This document shows positions 44,501-53,545 of a stretch of 64,000 nt of DNA, one piece after another. Origin of the DNA: Adhaeribacter rhizoryzae. Lineage in GTDB: Bacteria > Bacteroidota > Bacteroidia > Cytophagales > Hymenobacteraceae. How positions within the stretch are numbered: the stretch's first letter is position 1; each line of letters starts with the position of its first letter. The stretch lies in the NCBI RefSeq assembly GCF_008629685.1, contig NZ_VWSF01000002.1, positions 380,043 through 444,042 of the forward strand, in the 5' to 3' direction. Under the pieces are notes generated by a model. The model was not told the origin of the DNA and searched no databases. It saw only the letters and a program-made list of their open reading frames with translations. The translations under genes were made by a program, and so were the position numbers.

Positions 44501-44814
44501 CTATTCAAACCACTACCCACCAAGGCTTCGGCCGTAACCATTCGCTTTGCCACGGCGACTTCGGCAACCTGGAATTATTGGCCGATGCGGCGGCTATTTT
44601 CGAAGACGATGCCTTAAAAATTAAAGCCGGGAAAATTGCCCAGGTGCTCTTGCAAAGCATGCAGGAACACGGCTGGCTTTGCGGTACCGCCCAAAATATC
44701 GAAATTCCGGGTTTTATGACGGGTATTGCGGGTATCGGCTACCAAATGCTCCGCTTAAGCAATGCCATTCCCATGCCTTCTATCCTAACCCTGGAGCCGC
44801 CCATTTTAGAATAA
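41599..44814 (+). CDS. lanM: Class II lanthionine synthetase LanM
   Basis: 1071 residues from the ATG at 41599; the longer frame from 41524 crosses the attenuator hairpin and adds a spurious hydrophobic run. The N-terminal dehydratase (DUF4135, to about 680) has GDRHRGGQTVTIVTFVSGKK at about 271, VVYKPRPL, and DFHLENIIAAGEHPVLIDIE at about 368. The C-terminal LanC-like cyclase has GYxD-independent repeats GLPGV, GHAFAHGNAGIA-type (LAGFAHGNAGIAYALAKL) and zinc ligands in AWCTGAAGIGLAR (about 936) and LCHGDFGN (about 983). It phosphorylates and eliminates Ser of the precursor, then adds Cys thiols. All expected motifs are present. Confidence 0.93.
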   Translation: MKLDTNCLLKALTLKERAAFVKNINVAFPSGPEASSKLAEKWKARYPFSEGEYFGKKLQKYNLTEAEFINLTGAPTNILKDFISFNQISLQQKLAQLNTDIAENYTYFSEKYLSRVPVAGFLDFVEPLIREAVQRLTNTIDANVAAGKWGHAFAIENIKNHLVDNIPAKLYEMVNRTLVLEMNIARLKDELTGETPAERFNSFIKLIRTPERRQALAEEYPVLIRQISDYLDSWYQNSSLFLERLHTDWTQLLSVFGIAENDTINKIITSAGDRHRGGQTVTIVTFVSGKKVVYKPRPLAVEAHFQELLQWYNQKGVTNPFRILTILNRETYGWVEFIEHTACQSKAELEQYYERYGSLLAILYSINATDFHLENIIAAGEHPVLIDIESLFHPNMVHKNHGVYSDIFNQLELSVLKVQLLPMRLYLNDQNEGIDVGGLNDSAGKLSPMAAPVWIADATDEMKLVQQQIVYQGSKNVALLQGEKSDYFQYADQIEAGFRHTYQIILQSKAELLAAGSILDMFANDHIRVMYRQTATYTQILYASFHPDFLRDAYERDILFDKLWEEAPGRPDVEKVIDAEQAALHKMDIPVFVTKPNAKSLWLDDNQSVTDFYEATGLEQVRYKIENLSAADCEKQCWFIRASLSSSAPVEQHHTASINYLAQKLTTEATEESLIAAAKNIGDRLQSLAFITEDNANWIGLVLRGKNYDINPLAMDLYSGLPGVTLFLAYLGHVTGEPKYTRLAQQSLNTVISTTDDYMADNFVKRLGMFDGWVGIIYLYTHLGILWQRADLLDRAEAVIGFLDPYLPAGKDVDIVTGSAGMILSLLALYRVRPAAATSNLAIKLGRHLEENAIAMPTGKAWKIEHQQPLAGFAHGNAGIAYALAKLYLLTRQEQFKTLALEGIAYERTLFVPERNNWLDLRKASSSTPESHNDMVAWCTGAAGIGLARLKMLDFLHDNQVVEEIEAAIQTTTHQGFGRNHSLCHGDFGNLELLADAAAIFEDDALKIKAGKIAQVLLQSMQEHGWLCGTAQNIEIPGFMTGIAGIGYQMLRLSNAIPMPSILTLEPPILE

Positions 44815-44834
44815 TATTGCGGATTCTTTGCTGG

Positions 44835-44876
44835 CGCGAGCGTCCCGCTCGTGCCTTCATTCCTAAGGCCTCTGGC
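44835..44876 (-). repeat. Second repeat family, inverted partial copy
   Basis: Inverse of the 44907 copy (CGCGAGCGTCCCGCTCGTG ... GGCCTCTGGC) with a small central difference. With the next copy it forms a head-to-head pair separated by 30 bases between lanM and the exporter gene. Confidence 0.7.
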
Positions 44877-44906
44877 ATGTGTAAATAAATAAACTACCGG
44901 TTACAG

Positions 44907-44953
44907 CGGCCAGAGGCCGGATGAAAACATCACGAGCGGGACGCTCGCGATAG
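44907..44953 (+). repeat. Second repeat family, full copy
   Basis: Begins CGGCCAGAGGCCGG and ends GACGCTCGCGATAG, with the hairpin CGAGCGGGACGCTCG inside. Same unit as 33857-33903. Confidence 0.75.
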
Positions 44954-44996
44954 CGACAGAAAGAAGCCCTTAACCCAATAACCAAGCACAAATAGC

Positions 44997-47198
44997 ATGA
45001 AAAAATTTCCTTTTTACCGGCAGCTCGACGAGATGGATTGCGGGCCCACCTGCCTGAAAATGATTGCGGCCCACCACGGTCGGGTATTTAGCGCCGATTA
45101 CCTCCGGGAAAAAAGCTACACTTCGCGCGAAGGCGTTTCGCTGATAGGCTTATCCGATGCCGCCGAAACCATTGGCATGCGCACCCTGGCCGTTAAAATT
45201 AAATATACTGCCTTACAAAATAGTATGCTGCTGCCTTGCATTGTGCATTGGCGGCAAAAGCATTTTGTGGTGCTCTATAAAATCAGCAAGGATAAAGTAT
45301 TTGTTGCTGATCCGGGTTTTGGGCTGGTTACTTATACCAAAGAAGAATTTCTGAACGGCTGGCTGGGAAAAAATAAGAACGCGGCCGAAGAAGGTATTGC
45401 TTTATTATTAGAGCCTACCCCCGAATTTTACGAGAAAGAAGACAAGCAGGAAAAAAGCAAACAAGGTATTAAACTGCTGCTGCCTTACCTGAAACCTTAC
45501 ACCCGGTATATTTACCAGTTGTTTATTGGCCTGGTAGTCGCCAGCGTCTTGCAACTAACCTTACCTTTCTTGACGCAAGGCGTGGTTGATTACGGCATCA
45601 AAAACCAGGATATTGATTTTATTTACCTTATTCTGGTTGCGCAACTCATGCTGTTCTTTTCGCAATCGATGGTGGAAGTTATCCGGAGCTGGATTTTGCT
45701 GCACGTGGGCTCCCGCATGAATATTTCGCTTATTTCGGATTTCCTGATAAAAGTAATGAAGCTGCCCATTGCTTTTTTCGATTCCAAAATGACCGGCGAT
45801 TTGATGCAGCGGATTGAAGACCACAACCGGGTGGAAGCTTTTTTATCTTCCACCACCCTGAATACGCTTTTCTCGATTGTTAACCTGGTAGTTTTCGGTA
45901 CCATCCTGGCCTTCTATGATATTTCTATTCTGGTGATATTTTTGGTGGGAGCGGCGCTTTATGCGGTGTGGGTATTATTCTTTATGAAGAAAAGAGCCAC
46001 CCTCGATTTTAAACGCTACAGCCAGGAATCGGAAAACCGGAGCAACCTGCTGCAACTGATTCAGGGGATGCAGGAAATTAAATTGAACAACTCCGAAAAA
46101 AGAAGACGCTGGGAATGGGAGGCTACGCAGGTAAAACTTTTTAAAACCTCGCTCAAAGGACTTGGCGTGTCGCAGTTCCAAAGTTTGGGCGGTAATTTTA
46201 TCAACCAGGTTAAAAATATTCTCATCACGTTTTTCTCGGCCAAAGCCGTTATCGAAGGTGATATGACCCTGGGTATGATGCTGGCCGTGCAATATATAAT
46301 TGGTCAATTAAACGAGCCCATCAATAATTTTATCACGTTTACCCGGGCCGCCCAGGATGCCTCGCTCAGCTTACAGCGTTTAGGAGAAATTCACGACAAG
46401 GAAGAAGAGGAAGATACCAGCGCCGATAAAACCGCTCTGATTCCGGCTTACAACAAAGACATTCATATTAACAATGTCAGCTTCAGCTACGGTGGGCCGC
46501 ACGCGCCCGAAATTTTGAAAGACCTGGATTTTTATATTCCCGAAGGTAAAGTAACGGCCATTGTGGGTGCCAGCGGCAGCGGCAAAACAACGCTGCTAAA
46601 GTTGTTGCTGAAGTTTTATGCGCCCACCAAAGGCAAAATTCAGGTAGGCAATATTAACCTGAATAATATCAGTGCCAAGGCTTGGCGGGAACAATGCGGC
46701 GCCGTGATGCAGGACGGTTTTATTTTCGCCGATACCATTGCCCGCAATATTACTGAATCTGACTCCAACAGTTCCATCGACCGGGAACGATTACTGCACG
46801 CAGTGCGGGTAGCCAATATTGAAGGCCTGATTGAGGCTTTACCGCTGGGCTATAACACCAAAATTGGCGGCGATGGTATTTCGCTGAGCGGCGGCGAGAA
46901 ACAGCGCATCCTGATTGCCCGGGCAGTTTATAAAAATCCGGAGTTTTTGTTTTTTGACGAAGCGACCAGCGCCCTGGATGCCAACAACGAAAAAATTATC
47001 ATGCGGCGCTTAGAAGAGTTTTACATCGGCCGGACGGTGGTAGTAATTGCGCACCGGCTGAGCACCGTAAAAAGCGCTGACCAGGTGCTGGTGATGGAAC
47101 ACGGCCGCATTATTGAAAGCGGCTCGCACGAATATTTAACCCAAACCAAAGGCGCCTACTATACCCTGGTAAAAAATCAACTGGAACTGGGCAATTAA
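44997..47198 (+). CDS. lanT: C39-peptidase-containing ABC exporter (LanT/PCAT)
   Basis: A 733-residue membrane protein. Residues 1-150 are a C39 protease: Cys15 (EMDCGPTC), His89 (HWRQKHFVVLY) and Asp105 (VADPGFG), with the oxyanion Gln9. Six TM segments follow at about 165-450. The nucleotide-binding domain has GASGSGKTTLLKLL (about 523), LSGGEKQRILIARA (about 629), and FFDEATSALDA (about 650), then AHRLSTVKSADQVLVMEHG. It would cut the LanA leader after Gly-Gly and move the mature peptide across the inner membrane. The HlyD gene next to it supplies the periplasmic adaptor. An outer-membrane channel (TolC type) is not in the window. Confidence 0.93.
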   Translation: MKKFPFYRQLDEMDCGPTCLKMIAAHHGRVFSADYLREKSYTSREGVSLIGLSDAAETIGMRTLAVKIKYTALQNSMLLPCIVHWRQKHFVVLYKISKDKVFVADPGFGLVTYTKEEFLNGWLGKNKNAAEEGIALLLEPTPEFYEKEDKQEKSKQGIKLLLPYLKPYTRYIYQLFIGLVVASVLQLTLPFLTQGVVDYGIKNQDIDFIYLILVAQLMLFFSQSMVEVIRSWILLHVGSRMNISLISDFLIKVMKLPIAFFDSKMTGDLMQRIEDHNRVEAFLSSTTLNTLFSIVNLVVFGTILAFYDISILVIFLVGAALYAVWVLFFMKKRATLDFKRYSQESENRSNLLQLIQGMQEIKLNNSEKRRRWEWEATQVKLFKTSLKGLGVSQFQSLGGNFINQVKNILITFFSAKAVIEGDMTLGMMLAVQYIIGQLNEPINNFITFTRAAQDASLSLQRLGEIHDKEEEEDTSADKTALIPAYNKDIHINNVSFSYGGPHAPEILKDLDFYIPEGKVTAIVGASGSGKTTLLKLLLKFYAPTKGKIQVGNINLNNISAKAWREQCGAVMQDGFIFADTIARNITESDSNSSIDRERLLHAVRVANIEGLIEALPLGYNTKIGGDGISLSGGEKQRILIARAVYKNPEFLFFDEATSALDANNEKIIMRRLEEFYIGRTVVVIAHRLSTVKSADQVLVMEHGRIIESGSHEYLTQTKGAYYTLVKNQLELGN

Positions 47199-47242
47199 AA
47201 AAATCAGATTAGGCAGTTAGAAATCTAAAAGAAATTACTAAA

Positions 47243-48541
47243 ATGGATGGATATAGCAAAATAGACCAGGCGCTGGAGCGGAGCGATGAAGTACGGGAAG
47301 TAATGGCGCACATTCCGCACTGGCTAATCCGGTGGGGCACGACCTGCATCTTTCTGACAATGGTAATATTTTTAAGCCTGAGCTGGCTGATAAAATACCC
47401 CGATGTGCTCACCTCGAATGTAGTATTAACCACCTCGAATCCGCCGGCCCGATTGGTGGCCCGCGTCAGCGGTAAAATCATGCACCTGGCCTACAAAGAA
47501 AATGAACAAGTAGCCGAAGGCGCCATTCTGGGTATTATCGAAAACCCCGCAAATAGCAAAGATGTGCTCAGCCTGATAAATACCTTACAGACGGTTCCGT
47601 ACACCAACCTGGTAACAGACCAAAGCCTGAACTTGCCGGACAATGTTAATTTGGGCGAGTTGCAAAAAGATTACGCCGTTTTTTACCGGGCGTATAATGA
47701 ACTGGCGCTTTTCAAAAGGCTGGACCCGGTAGCGAAAGAAATAAGTTCTACCCGGCAGGAAGTACAGGAATACACCAATTTATTAGCCAATCAGCAAAAA
47801 GAAAAAACTATTTCTAAAACCGAAGTGGGGCTGGTGCAAAAAGATTACGACCGTAACCTAACGCTTTATAAAGACAAAGTAATTGCCGACAAACAACTGG
47901 AAGATAACGAACGCGAGCTAATCCGCACCCGGCGCAGTTTCGAACAACTGGAAACCAGCATTGCCGGCACCCGCATCCGGCTCTCGGAATTACAAAAAGC
48001 CCTAACCTTATTAGAAATCCAGAACGAGGAAAAGCAAAAACAATACGAGCTGAACTTAACCGAAGCTTACAAAACCTTGTCCGGCGCTTTAGCCAACTGG
48101 GAGCAAAAATATTTACTTAAAGCCCCGGTGGCCGGCAAACTCACGTACTTGAAATTCTGGAGCAGCAACCAGTTTGTAAATGCCGGCGACGAGGTGATGG
48201 TAATTGTGCCGGATAAGCAGGAAGCAGTTATCGGAAAAGTATTAATGCCCATTCAGAACTCCGGTAAGGTAAAAACCGGCCAGAAAGTGAATATTTACCT
48301 CCAAAACTTTCCGTTCGAGGAATTTGGAACCGTGTACGGAAAAGTAAAATCTATATCGCTGGTACCCAAAGATAATATGTACGCCATCGAAATTACTTTG
48401 CCCCAAGGCTTAAAAACCAGTTACAACAAAAAACTGCTATTTAAGCAGGAAATGCAGGGAAACGCCGAAATCATTACCGAAGATTTGCGGCTCATGGAAA
48501 GAGTATTCTACCAACTCAAATCTTTAGGCGAGCATATTTAA
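47243..48541 (+). CDS. HlyD-type membrane fusion protein for peptide export
   Basis: A 432-residue adaptor. One TM segment near the N-terminus (WGTTCIFLTMVIFLSLSWLI, about residues 31-50), then a lipoyl half (SGKIMHLAYKENEQVAEGAI), a long coiled-coil hairpin (about 125-270), the second lipoyl half (LLKAPVAGKLTYLKFWSSNQ) and a beta-barrel (GQKVNIYLQNFPFEEFGTVY). It lies 44 bases after the exporter gene on the same strand, so the two form the inner part of a tripartite secretion machine for the lanthipeptide. Confidence 0.9.
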   Translation: MDGYSKIDQALERSDEVREVMAHIPHWLIRWGTTCIFLTMVIFLSLSWLIKYPDVLTSNVVLTTSNPPARLVARVSGKIMHLAYKENEQVAEGAILGIIENPANSKDVLSLINTLQTVPYTNLVTDQSLNLPDNVNLGELQKDYAVFYRAYNELALFKRLDPVAKEISSTRQEVQEYTNLLANQQKEKTISKTEVGLVQKDYDRNLTLYKDKVIADKQLEDNERELIRTRRSFEQLETSIAGTRIRLSELQKALTLLEIQNEEKQKQYELNLTEAYKTLSGALANWEQKYLLKAPVAGKLTYLKFWSSNQFVNAGDEVMVIVPDKQEAVIGKVLMPIQNSGKVKTGQKVNIYLQNFPFEEFGTVYGKVKSISLVPKDNMYAIEITLPQGLKTSYNKKLLFKQEMQGNAEIITEDLRLMERVFYQLKSLGEHI

Positions 48542-48634
48542 GTATAGCTAATAGTAGGGAAGGATATTCATTTTCAATGGATTTCAAGTTAAAATTATTG
48601 AAGTTTGGAAAATTGAAGCCTAAGCAACCCACTC

Positions 48635-48693
48635 GTGTCATTCAGGAGGAAACTATTTGGCTACCTGCTACATAGGTTCCTCCTGAATGACAC
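48635..48693. terminator. Terminator-like long hairpin after the exporter operon
   Basis: Perfect 17-bp stem, GTGTCATTCAGGAGGAA (48635-48651) / its complement (48677-48693), with 25-base loop; a weaker CTC/GAG pair extends it. No T run follows. It could end the export operon or be a dispersed repeat. Confidence 0.55.
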
Positions 48694-48775
48694 AAGTGAG
48701 TTCATAAGCCTAATTAAAGTAGCATAGTAATATTGCAATTACCGGTCGTAAAGAAATGAAATTAAAGTTTTAAAT

Positions 48776-49396
48776 ATGGAAACCCAAGTTGATGCTCATG
48801 TTTCCCACTTTGCTTTTAAACAGGTAAATAAAAAAGCCTTCGTACTGAACGGCATTAGTATTTTCCTGGGCTTTATTTTTTTCTCTTCGGGCTTAGCTAA
48901 GCTATTTTTCGAACATAAGTTTCCTGGGTTAATTGGGCCGGTTTGGCTCGAAGCCCGCCTGGAAGAATATAATTTGGGTTTGTTCGCCCGCTTTGTGGCC
49001 TATGCGCAGGTAACCATTGGCTTTTTATTACTAACCCTGCGCTATCGCACGTTAGGTGCCATCAGTTTACTGCCGATGCTGTTAAATATTCTGGTTATAA
49101 CCATTTCGCTGGATTGGCAGGGCACCCCTTATGTAATAGCGGTTTTCTTGGTGCTCAATTTATTATTGCTGTTGGCCGAAGCTCCCAAACTGCTCCATCT
49201 GATTGGGTTTAAAACAACTCTCCCAATACAGGCAAGCCAGAATCCTGGTAAAATGGGGCTTCTCTGGCTTTCGGGGTTCGCTTTGGTTTTGTTAAGTATT
49301 AATATATCTTATTTTAACCTGCAACTGGCCTATATATTTAATGCTACGGGGGTATTTACGGCTCTTTACTCATTTTACAAGGGCGGGCGGGTATAA
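48776..49396 (+). CDS. DoxX-like membrane protein
   Basis: A 206-residue inner-membrane protein with about five hydrophobic segments. FLGFIFFSSGLAKLFFEHKF, FARFVAYAQVTIGFLLLTLR and LGAISLLPMLLNILVI fit the DoxX/MauE-like group. Such proteins are linked to thiol or quinone redox chemistry; here that is only family knowledge. It lies 235 bases after the HlyD gene, past a strong hairpin, so it may or may not belong to the lanthipeptide operon. Confidence 0.65.
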   Translation: METQVDAHVSHFAFKQVNKKAFVLNGISIFLGFIFFSSGLAKLFFEHKFPGLIGPVWLEARLEEYNLGLFARFVAYAQVTIGFLLLTLRYRTLGAISLLPMLLNILVITISLDWQGTPYVIAVFLVLNLLLLLAEAPKLLHLIGFKTTLPIQASQNPGKMGLLWLSGFALVLLSINISYFNLQLAYIFNATGVFTALYSFYKGGRV

Positions 49397-49444
49397 GCTA
49401 CTTTACTTTCTTTAGCAGATTTTTGAATTACATTTTAATTAAAA

Positions 49445-49479
49445 TGCAACTGGCCGGTCATCCGACTCGGCCAGTTGCA
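49445..49479. terminator. Bidirectional terminator
   Basis: Perfect 12-bp stem TGCAACTGGCCG (49445-49456) / CGGCCAGTTGCA (49468-49479), 11-base loop. AT-rich bases lie on both sides. It separates the convergent DoxX-like and hexosaminidase genes. Confidence 0.75.
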
Positions 49480-49509
49480 CAACTATCAATTTTAATTTTA
49501 ATGCTAGTT

Positions 49510-52083
49510 TTATTTATTCTCCAAAGTAACGGTGCTGCTACTCCGGCCAGCCGGGTTAAAGGCTTTTAACTTAATAGTGCCTTGGGCGGTAACTGGTTGG
49601 GTATATTCGGGGCTGGTGGCAGTAGGTTCCGAGCCATCGGTGGTGTACCGGATGGTATATCCTGGGAACTGCACGTTGGCGGTAACTTTGCCATCCTGGA
49701 TAACAGCACCCGGGGTAGGAATACGATAATTAAAACCACCGCTGTAAACATCCAGGCGCGGCAATTCTCGTTTGGCCACCACATTCACAAACTCCGACCA
49801 GGCCTGGTTATACATATTTTGGCCTTTAGTAGCATCTTTCTCGGTAGCCCAGGCCGGGTCTTTTGACCAGGCGCGTTCGGCCACACTCAGCAATTTGGGT
49901 AGCATCTTGTATTCAAAGTCCTGCGGCGACCGGTTGGTTTCGGACCAGAGCGGCGCTTCCATACCCACAATATTGGCCCGACCTTTGGCAGTTAATGGTT
50001 CTTTGCTTTTAATAGTGGCGCGGTTAATGGGGTTGCCGTTATCGTCTTCTCTTAAATTGCGCAAATAATCGTACGGAATAAAATAGAAGGGCTTCTCCAG
50101 GTCTACGTAACCACCCCAGTATTGCCCCGGCTCGTAGTACGAGGTATTATAAGCTAAATCGAGGTAGAGGTGGGTAACACCCGTTAATATTACTTTGTAG
50201 CCGGCGTTGGCCATGCGGTAAGCTAAATCTTCGGCTCCGGAACCCGGACTGTTTTTCCAGACGTTTACGTGAAAGTTCTGGTTAGCAAATGTTTCGTTCG
50301 GTATCCAGTTTACTTTGCCGTTCTGTACTACTTTTTTCAGGCCAATTTCTTCCCAACCCGATAAATATAAGTTACGCGCTTTAACCAACTGGTTTACTTT
50401 GCCAAAATAATAATACCACAAATCATCAACGGTTTTAATTGATTTATCTTTGCTCATTAAAGCTTTAACCGCCGGCGATTTTGCCCAAACTCCGCCGGGA
50501 ACTTCGTCGCCGCCAAAGTGAATGGTGGTTAAAGGGGCGTCGGCTTCTTTGTACATGGCGCGTATATCATCTACCACTGTTTCTAAAAAGTTATAGGTCG
50601 AGGGTAGCGATACATCTATTACGTTGTCGTTCCAGCCTTGCACCGAACGGTAAGTAGATTTGTCGTTTAAATCCCGGAGGAGGTAACGCTCGGCTTCGGC
50701 TTTTTTACCTTCTTTTATTAGGCGCTCGTAGCGGGCATCCATGGCTTTAATGGCGGCCCGGGCGTGGCCCGGCGATTCAATTTCCGGAATTACCCGAATA
50801 TGGCGGTCGCGGGCGTATTTTAATATTTCGATAAAATCGGTGCGGGAATAAAAGCCAGTACCGGCCGCGGTGGTGTTGTCGGGCCCTGAGCCGTAAGAAG
50901 GCAATAAACCGGTTTTACTTTCGGGGTCGTGCAAGCGGGTAGCGCCTACGGTAGTTAGTTCAGGCAACGACGGAATTTCTAAACGCCAGCCTTCGTCTTC
51001 GCTGAAATGAAAATGAAACACGTTCATTTTGTATAGCGCCATAACATCCAGCACCTTCAGCACTTCCGCTTTCGGCTGAAAATTACGGGCCATATCCATC
51101 TGGAAACCCCGGTAGCCAAACCGCGGCGCATCTTTCACTTCCAAACCCGATACGGTTACGGCATTTACCCGGCCTGCAAAAGCCGATGCGGGCAGCAAGG
51201 TTTTTAACGATTGAATGCCGTAAAAAGCGCCGGCCGGTGCCGAAGCAATAATTTCAATACCGTTCGGGTTTACTTTTAACTCGTAACCTTCTGATGGAAT
51301 ATTTTGAGCTTTGCGTAGCCGGATAGCTTTGCCGTTGCCCTGGTTCTGAATAGCAGGTTTGGTGCCCATTATTCCTTGCAAGGTTTGGGCTAAACTTTCG
51401 GCCTCGCGCTGAAAGTCTTTATCCGCTACAATAATGGTTTCTTCGTTCAGAATAAATGGTTGGCCTTTTTCCTGGTAAGTAACCGGGGTAGGGAATACCT
51501 TGGTTAATTTTTCGGCCGGAATATTCTGAATAATCTGGTTTTCTTTAAATATTTTGGCAGCCAGTGCCTGTTCCGATTGCTGGAAGTGCGTACCCGGTTT
51601 TATTTCAAAGGCAACCGGCATTCCTTTTTTCGGGTTATTATCCAGTACCAGGTATAAGCCCAATGGGAAATCGGTATAGTTGCGGAAAGAACGGCCCGCT
51701 ATTTCTATTTTAGCTGATTTGCCGGGGGCTATTTCTTTAAATTTAGAGCCGGGAGCCAGGTAATACAAATCGCCGTTGTAATGTTTTACCTGTATTACCG
51801 TGGAGTCGGCGGTGCGGAGACGGCTGCTGTTAAAAAATATTTTCCAGCCTTTGGCCGGCAAAGCCTGTTCGCCGGTATTGGCTATGGTCAGTTCTAACCT
51901 CGACTGCGGTTTATTTTGGTAGCGGTTATCTTTTAATTCTAAGGTTAGTTTAAGCGGATTATTTTGGGCTTGGGTTGCGGCTGTAATGGTTTGGGTAGAA
52001 GTTTTTACTTCGCGGGAGGCCTGCGAACAGCCTATGGTTAATAAATGACTAAGTAAAAAAGTGCCGGCAAGTATTTTTCTCAT
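49510..52083 (-). CDS. GH20 beta-N-acetylhexosaminidase lipoprotein
   Basis: An 857-residue exported lipoprotein (Cys19 in HLLTIGC). Domains in order: a CHB_HEX carbohydrate-binding beta-sandwich (about 40-170), the GH20 N-terminal domain (about 195-325, FPTPVTYQEKGQPFILNEET), the catalytic TIM barrel (about 325-760) with FGYRGFQMDMARNFQ, PEIESPGHARAAIKAM and the acid/base pair Asp526-Glu527 in HFGGDEVPGGVW, and a C-terminal CHB_HEX_C/Fn3-like tail (YTTDGSEPTATSPEYTQP). It releases terminal GlcNAc/GalNAc from glycans or chitobiose. It is the second gene after the NagX-like acyltransferase, 71 bases apart. Confidence 0.93.
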   Translation of the reverse strand: MRKILAGTFLLSHLLTIGCSQASREVKTSTQTITAATQAQNNPLKLTLELKDNRYQNKPQSRLELTIANTGEQALPAKGWKIFFNSSRLRTADSTVIQVKHYNGDLYYLAPGSKFKEIAPGKSAKIEIAGRSFRNYTDFPLGLYLVLDNNPKKGMPVAFEIKPGTHFQQSEQALAAKIFKENQIIQNIPAEKLTKVFPTPVTYQEKGQPFILNEETIIVADKDFQREAESLAQTLQGIMGTKPAIQNQGNGKAIRLRKAQNIPSEGYELKVNPNGIEIIASAPAGAFYGIQSLKTLLPASAFAGRVNAVTVSGLEVKDAPRFGYRGFQMDMARNFQPKAEVLKVLDVMALYKMNVFHFHFSEDEGWRLEIPSLPELTTVGATRLHDPESKTGLLPSYGSGPDNTTAAGTGFYSRTDFIEILKYARDRHIRVIPEIESPGHARAAIKAMDARYERLIKEGKKAEAERYLLRDLNDKSTYRSVQGWNDNVIDVSLPSTYNFLETVVDDIRAMYKEADAPLTTIHFGGDEVPGGVWAKSPAVKALMSKDKSIKTVDDLWYYYFGKVNQLVKARNLYLSGWEEIGLKKVVQNGKVNWIPNETFANQNFHVNVWKNSPGSGAEDLAYRMANAGYKVILTGVTHLYLDLAYNTSYYEPGQYWGGYVDLEKPFYFIPYDYLRNLREDDNGNPINRATIKSKEPLTAKGRANIVGMEAPLWSETNRSPQDFEYKMLPKLLSVAERAWSKDPAWATEKDATKGQNMYNQAWSEFVNVVAKRELPRLDVYSGGFNYRIPTPGAVIQDGKVTANVQFPGYTIRYTTDGSEPTATSPEYTQPVTAQGTIKLKAFNPAGRSSSTVTLENK

Positions 52084-52154
52084 GCTGCTGAACGTGGTTT
52101 TTACAAATGGTTTTACAATGCTAACGGTTTAAAAAGGAAATTCTGACCTTAGCC

Positions 52155-53324
52155 TTAAATTTTCAGATAAATTTTCTTTTTATCCATCAGGTAAGCCACT
52201 AGCCAGAGCAGCAACATATAGGTTATGGCAAAGAGCAGCGAGGCATTTTCGCCGGAAAGCCAGGAGGTAAAAAGGTTTTGGTACAACCATCCGGGTAAGC
52301 CCCGGCCATCTACCCGAATTAAGCCCAAGGTTTCGATTAGCACCCCCGACAAGGCATAAATGAACAAAGGGTTTTTGCCGAAAGCTTCAAAAAAGTAAGT
52401 CCAGCTTTTAAAATTGGCTACTTCAATCAGCAGCATAATGGTGGCTAATATGAGCAAATCCAGCCCAATGGTATAAACCACGTAAGAGCTGGTCCAGATA
52501 GGTTTATTTATTGGAAATAAAATATCCCAAATTAAACCAAGTGCGGTAAGCACAACACCGGCCAGCGCCAGCCGCATTACCGTGTTTTTATTATTACCAC
52601 TTCTCTGAATAAATCGTCCGGCAAAATAACCGCCTAATACATTAACTACAGCCGGCAAAGTACTTAATAAACCTTCGGGATCGAAAGGAATGCCGTAGCC
52701 CTGGTAAACATTTTTTTCCGATAGAAGCCATAAATCCAGTTTTAAGGCAGCATTGCCGGGCAACGTATACGGGTCGGGTTGATCGCCGAAAATATACATA
52801 ATAGCCCAGTAGCCCAGTAAGGCTAGCCCGCTAAATATTAAAGCGCCGGGCGCCTTAAAATAATGAATAACCAGAGCCGCAATACCATAGCAAAGGGCAA
52901 TCCGCTGCAATACGCCAAATATTCGAATGCCCGAAAAATCAATTAAGGTTAATTCTCCGTTAACGCGGGTTACAAACGGAAAAGCATTGAGGAAAAGGCC
53001 AATTAAGAAGATTAAGGCCGTTCGTTTAAATATTTTTTTCAAAAATTCACTGTCGTGGCCCTGAAACTTGCGCATGCTAAAGCTGAGGGCATTACCTACC
53101 ACAAACAGAAAAGTAGGGAAAACAAGGTCAGTAACGGTAAAGCCGTGCCAGGGGGCGTGCCGGAAAGGCGGGTAAATGGTTTCCCAACTGCCGGGCGTAT
53201 TTACCACAATCATCAGGGCAATGGTCATGCCCCGCAACACATCCAGCGATAAGTAGCGCTGTATTTTATTATCCGTTAGCTGGGGGGTATTAATAGCCGC
53301 GGGAGTAGTGTAAAGTTTATTCAT
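52155..53324 (-). CDS. NagX-like DUF5009 membrane acyltransferase
   Basis: A 389-residue protein with about ten TM segments. The N-terminus YLSLDVLRGMTIALMIVVN and HGFTVTDLVFPTFLFVVG are the marks of the DUF5009/heparan-alpha-glucosaminide N-acetyltransferase group (NagX). The end is YMLLLWLVAYLMDKKKIYLK. NagX-type proteins are found with GlcNAc and chitin utilisation genes, and here it precedes the GH20 gene, so a role in amino-sugar handling is inferred. The reaction of bacterial NagX is not well established. Confidence 0.88.
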   Translation of the reverse strand: MNKLYTTPAAINTPQLTDNKIQRYLSLDVLRGMTIALMIVVNTPGSWETIYPPFRHAPWHGFTVTDLVFPTFLFVVGNALSFSMRKFQGHDSEFLKKIFKRTALIFLIGLFLNAFPFVTRVNGELTLIDFSGIRIFGVLQRIALCYGIAALVIHYFKAPGALIFSGLALLGYWAIMYIFGDQPDPYTLPGNAALKLDLWLLSEKNVYQGYGIPFDPEGLLSTLPAVVNVLGGYFAGRFIQRSGNNKNTVMRLALAGVVLTALGLIWDILFPINKPIWTSSYVVYTIGLDLLILATIMLLIEVANFKSWTYFFEAFGKNPLFIYALSGVLIETLGLIRVDGRGLPGWLYQNLFTSWLSGENASLLFAITYMLLLWLVAYLMDKKKIYLKI

Positions 53325-53545
53325 TTAATAGCTTGTTTTTGGGTGGTGAGAATGGTGGTTATGGTTGTATGTTGCTTGTTTGTAGTTAGTTATATTTTAT
53401 TCAAAATAATTCTAGTTAAAAGATTGCGCCGTTAAAAAATCAACATCCATATTATGGGTTTTGCAAGTGATTTCAAAATATTAGTTTTTTCAATGATTAG
53501 TTAGCCTTTCTCCTGGCTGAAATTAACCCTTCCGTCCTCCGGGCA

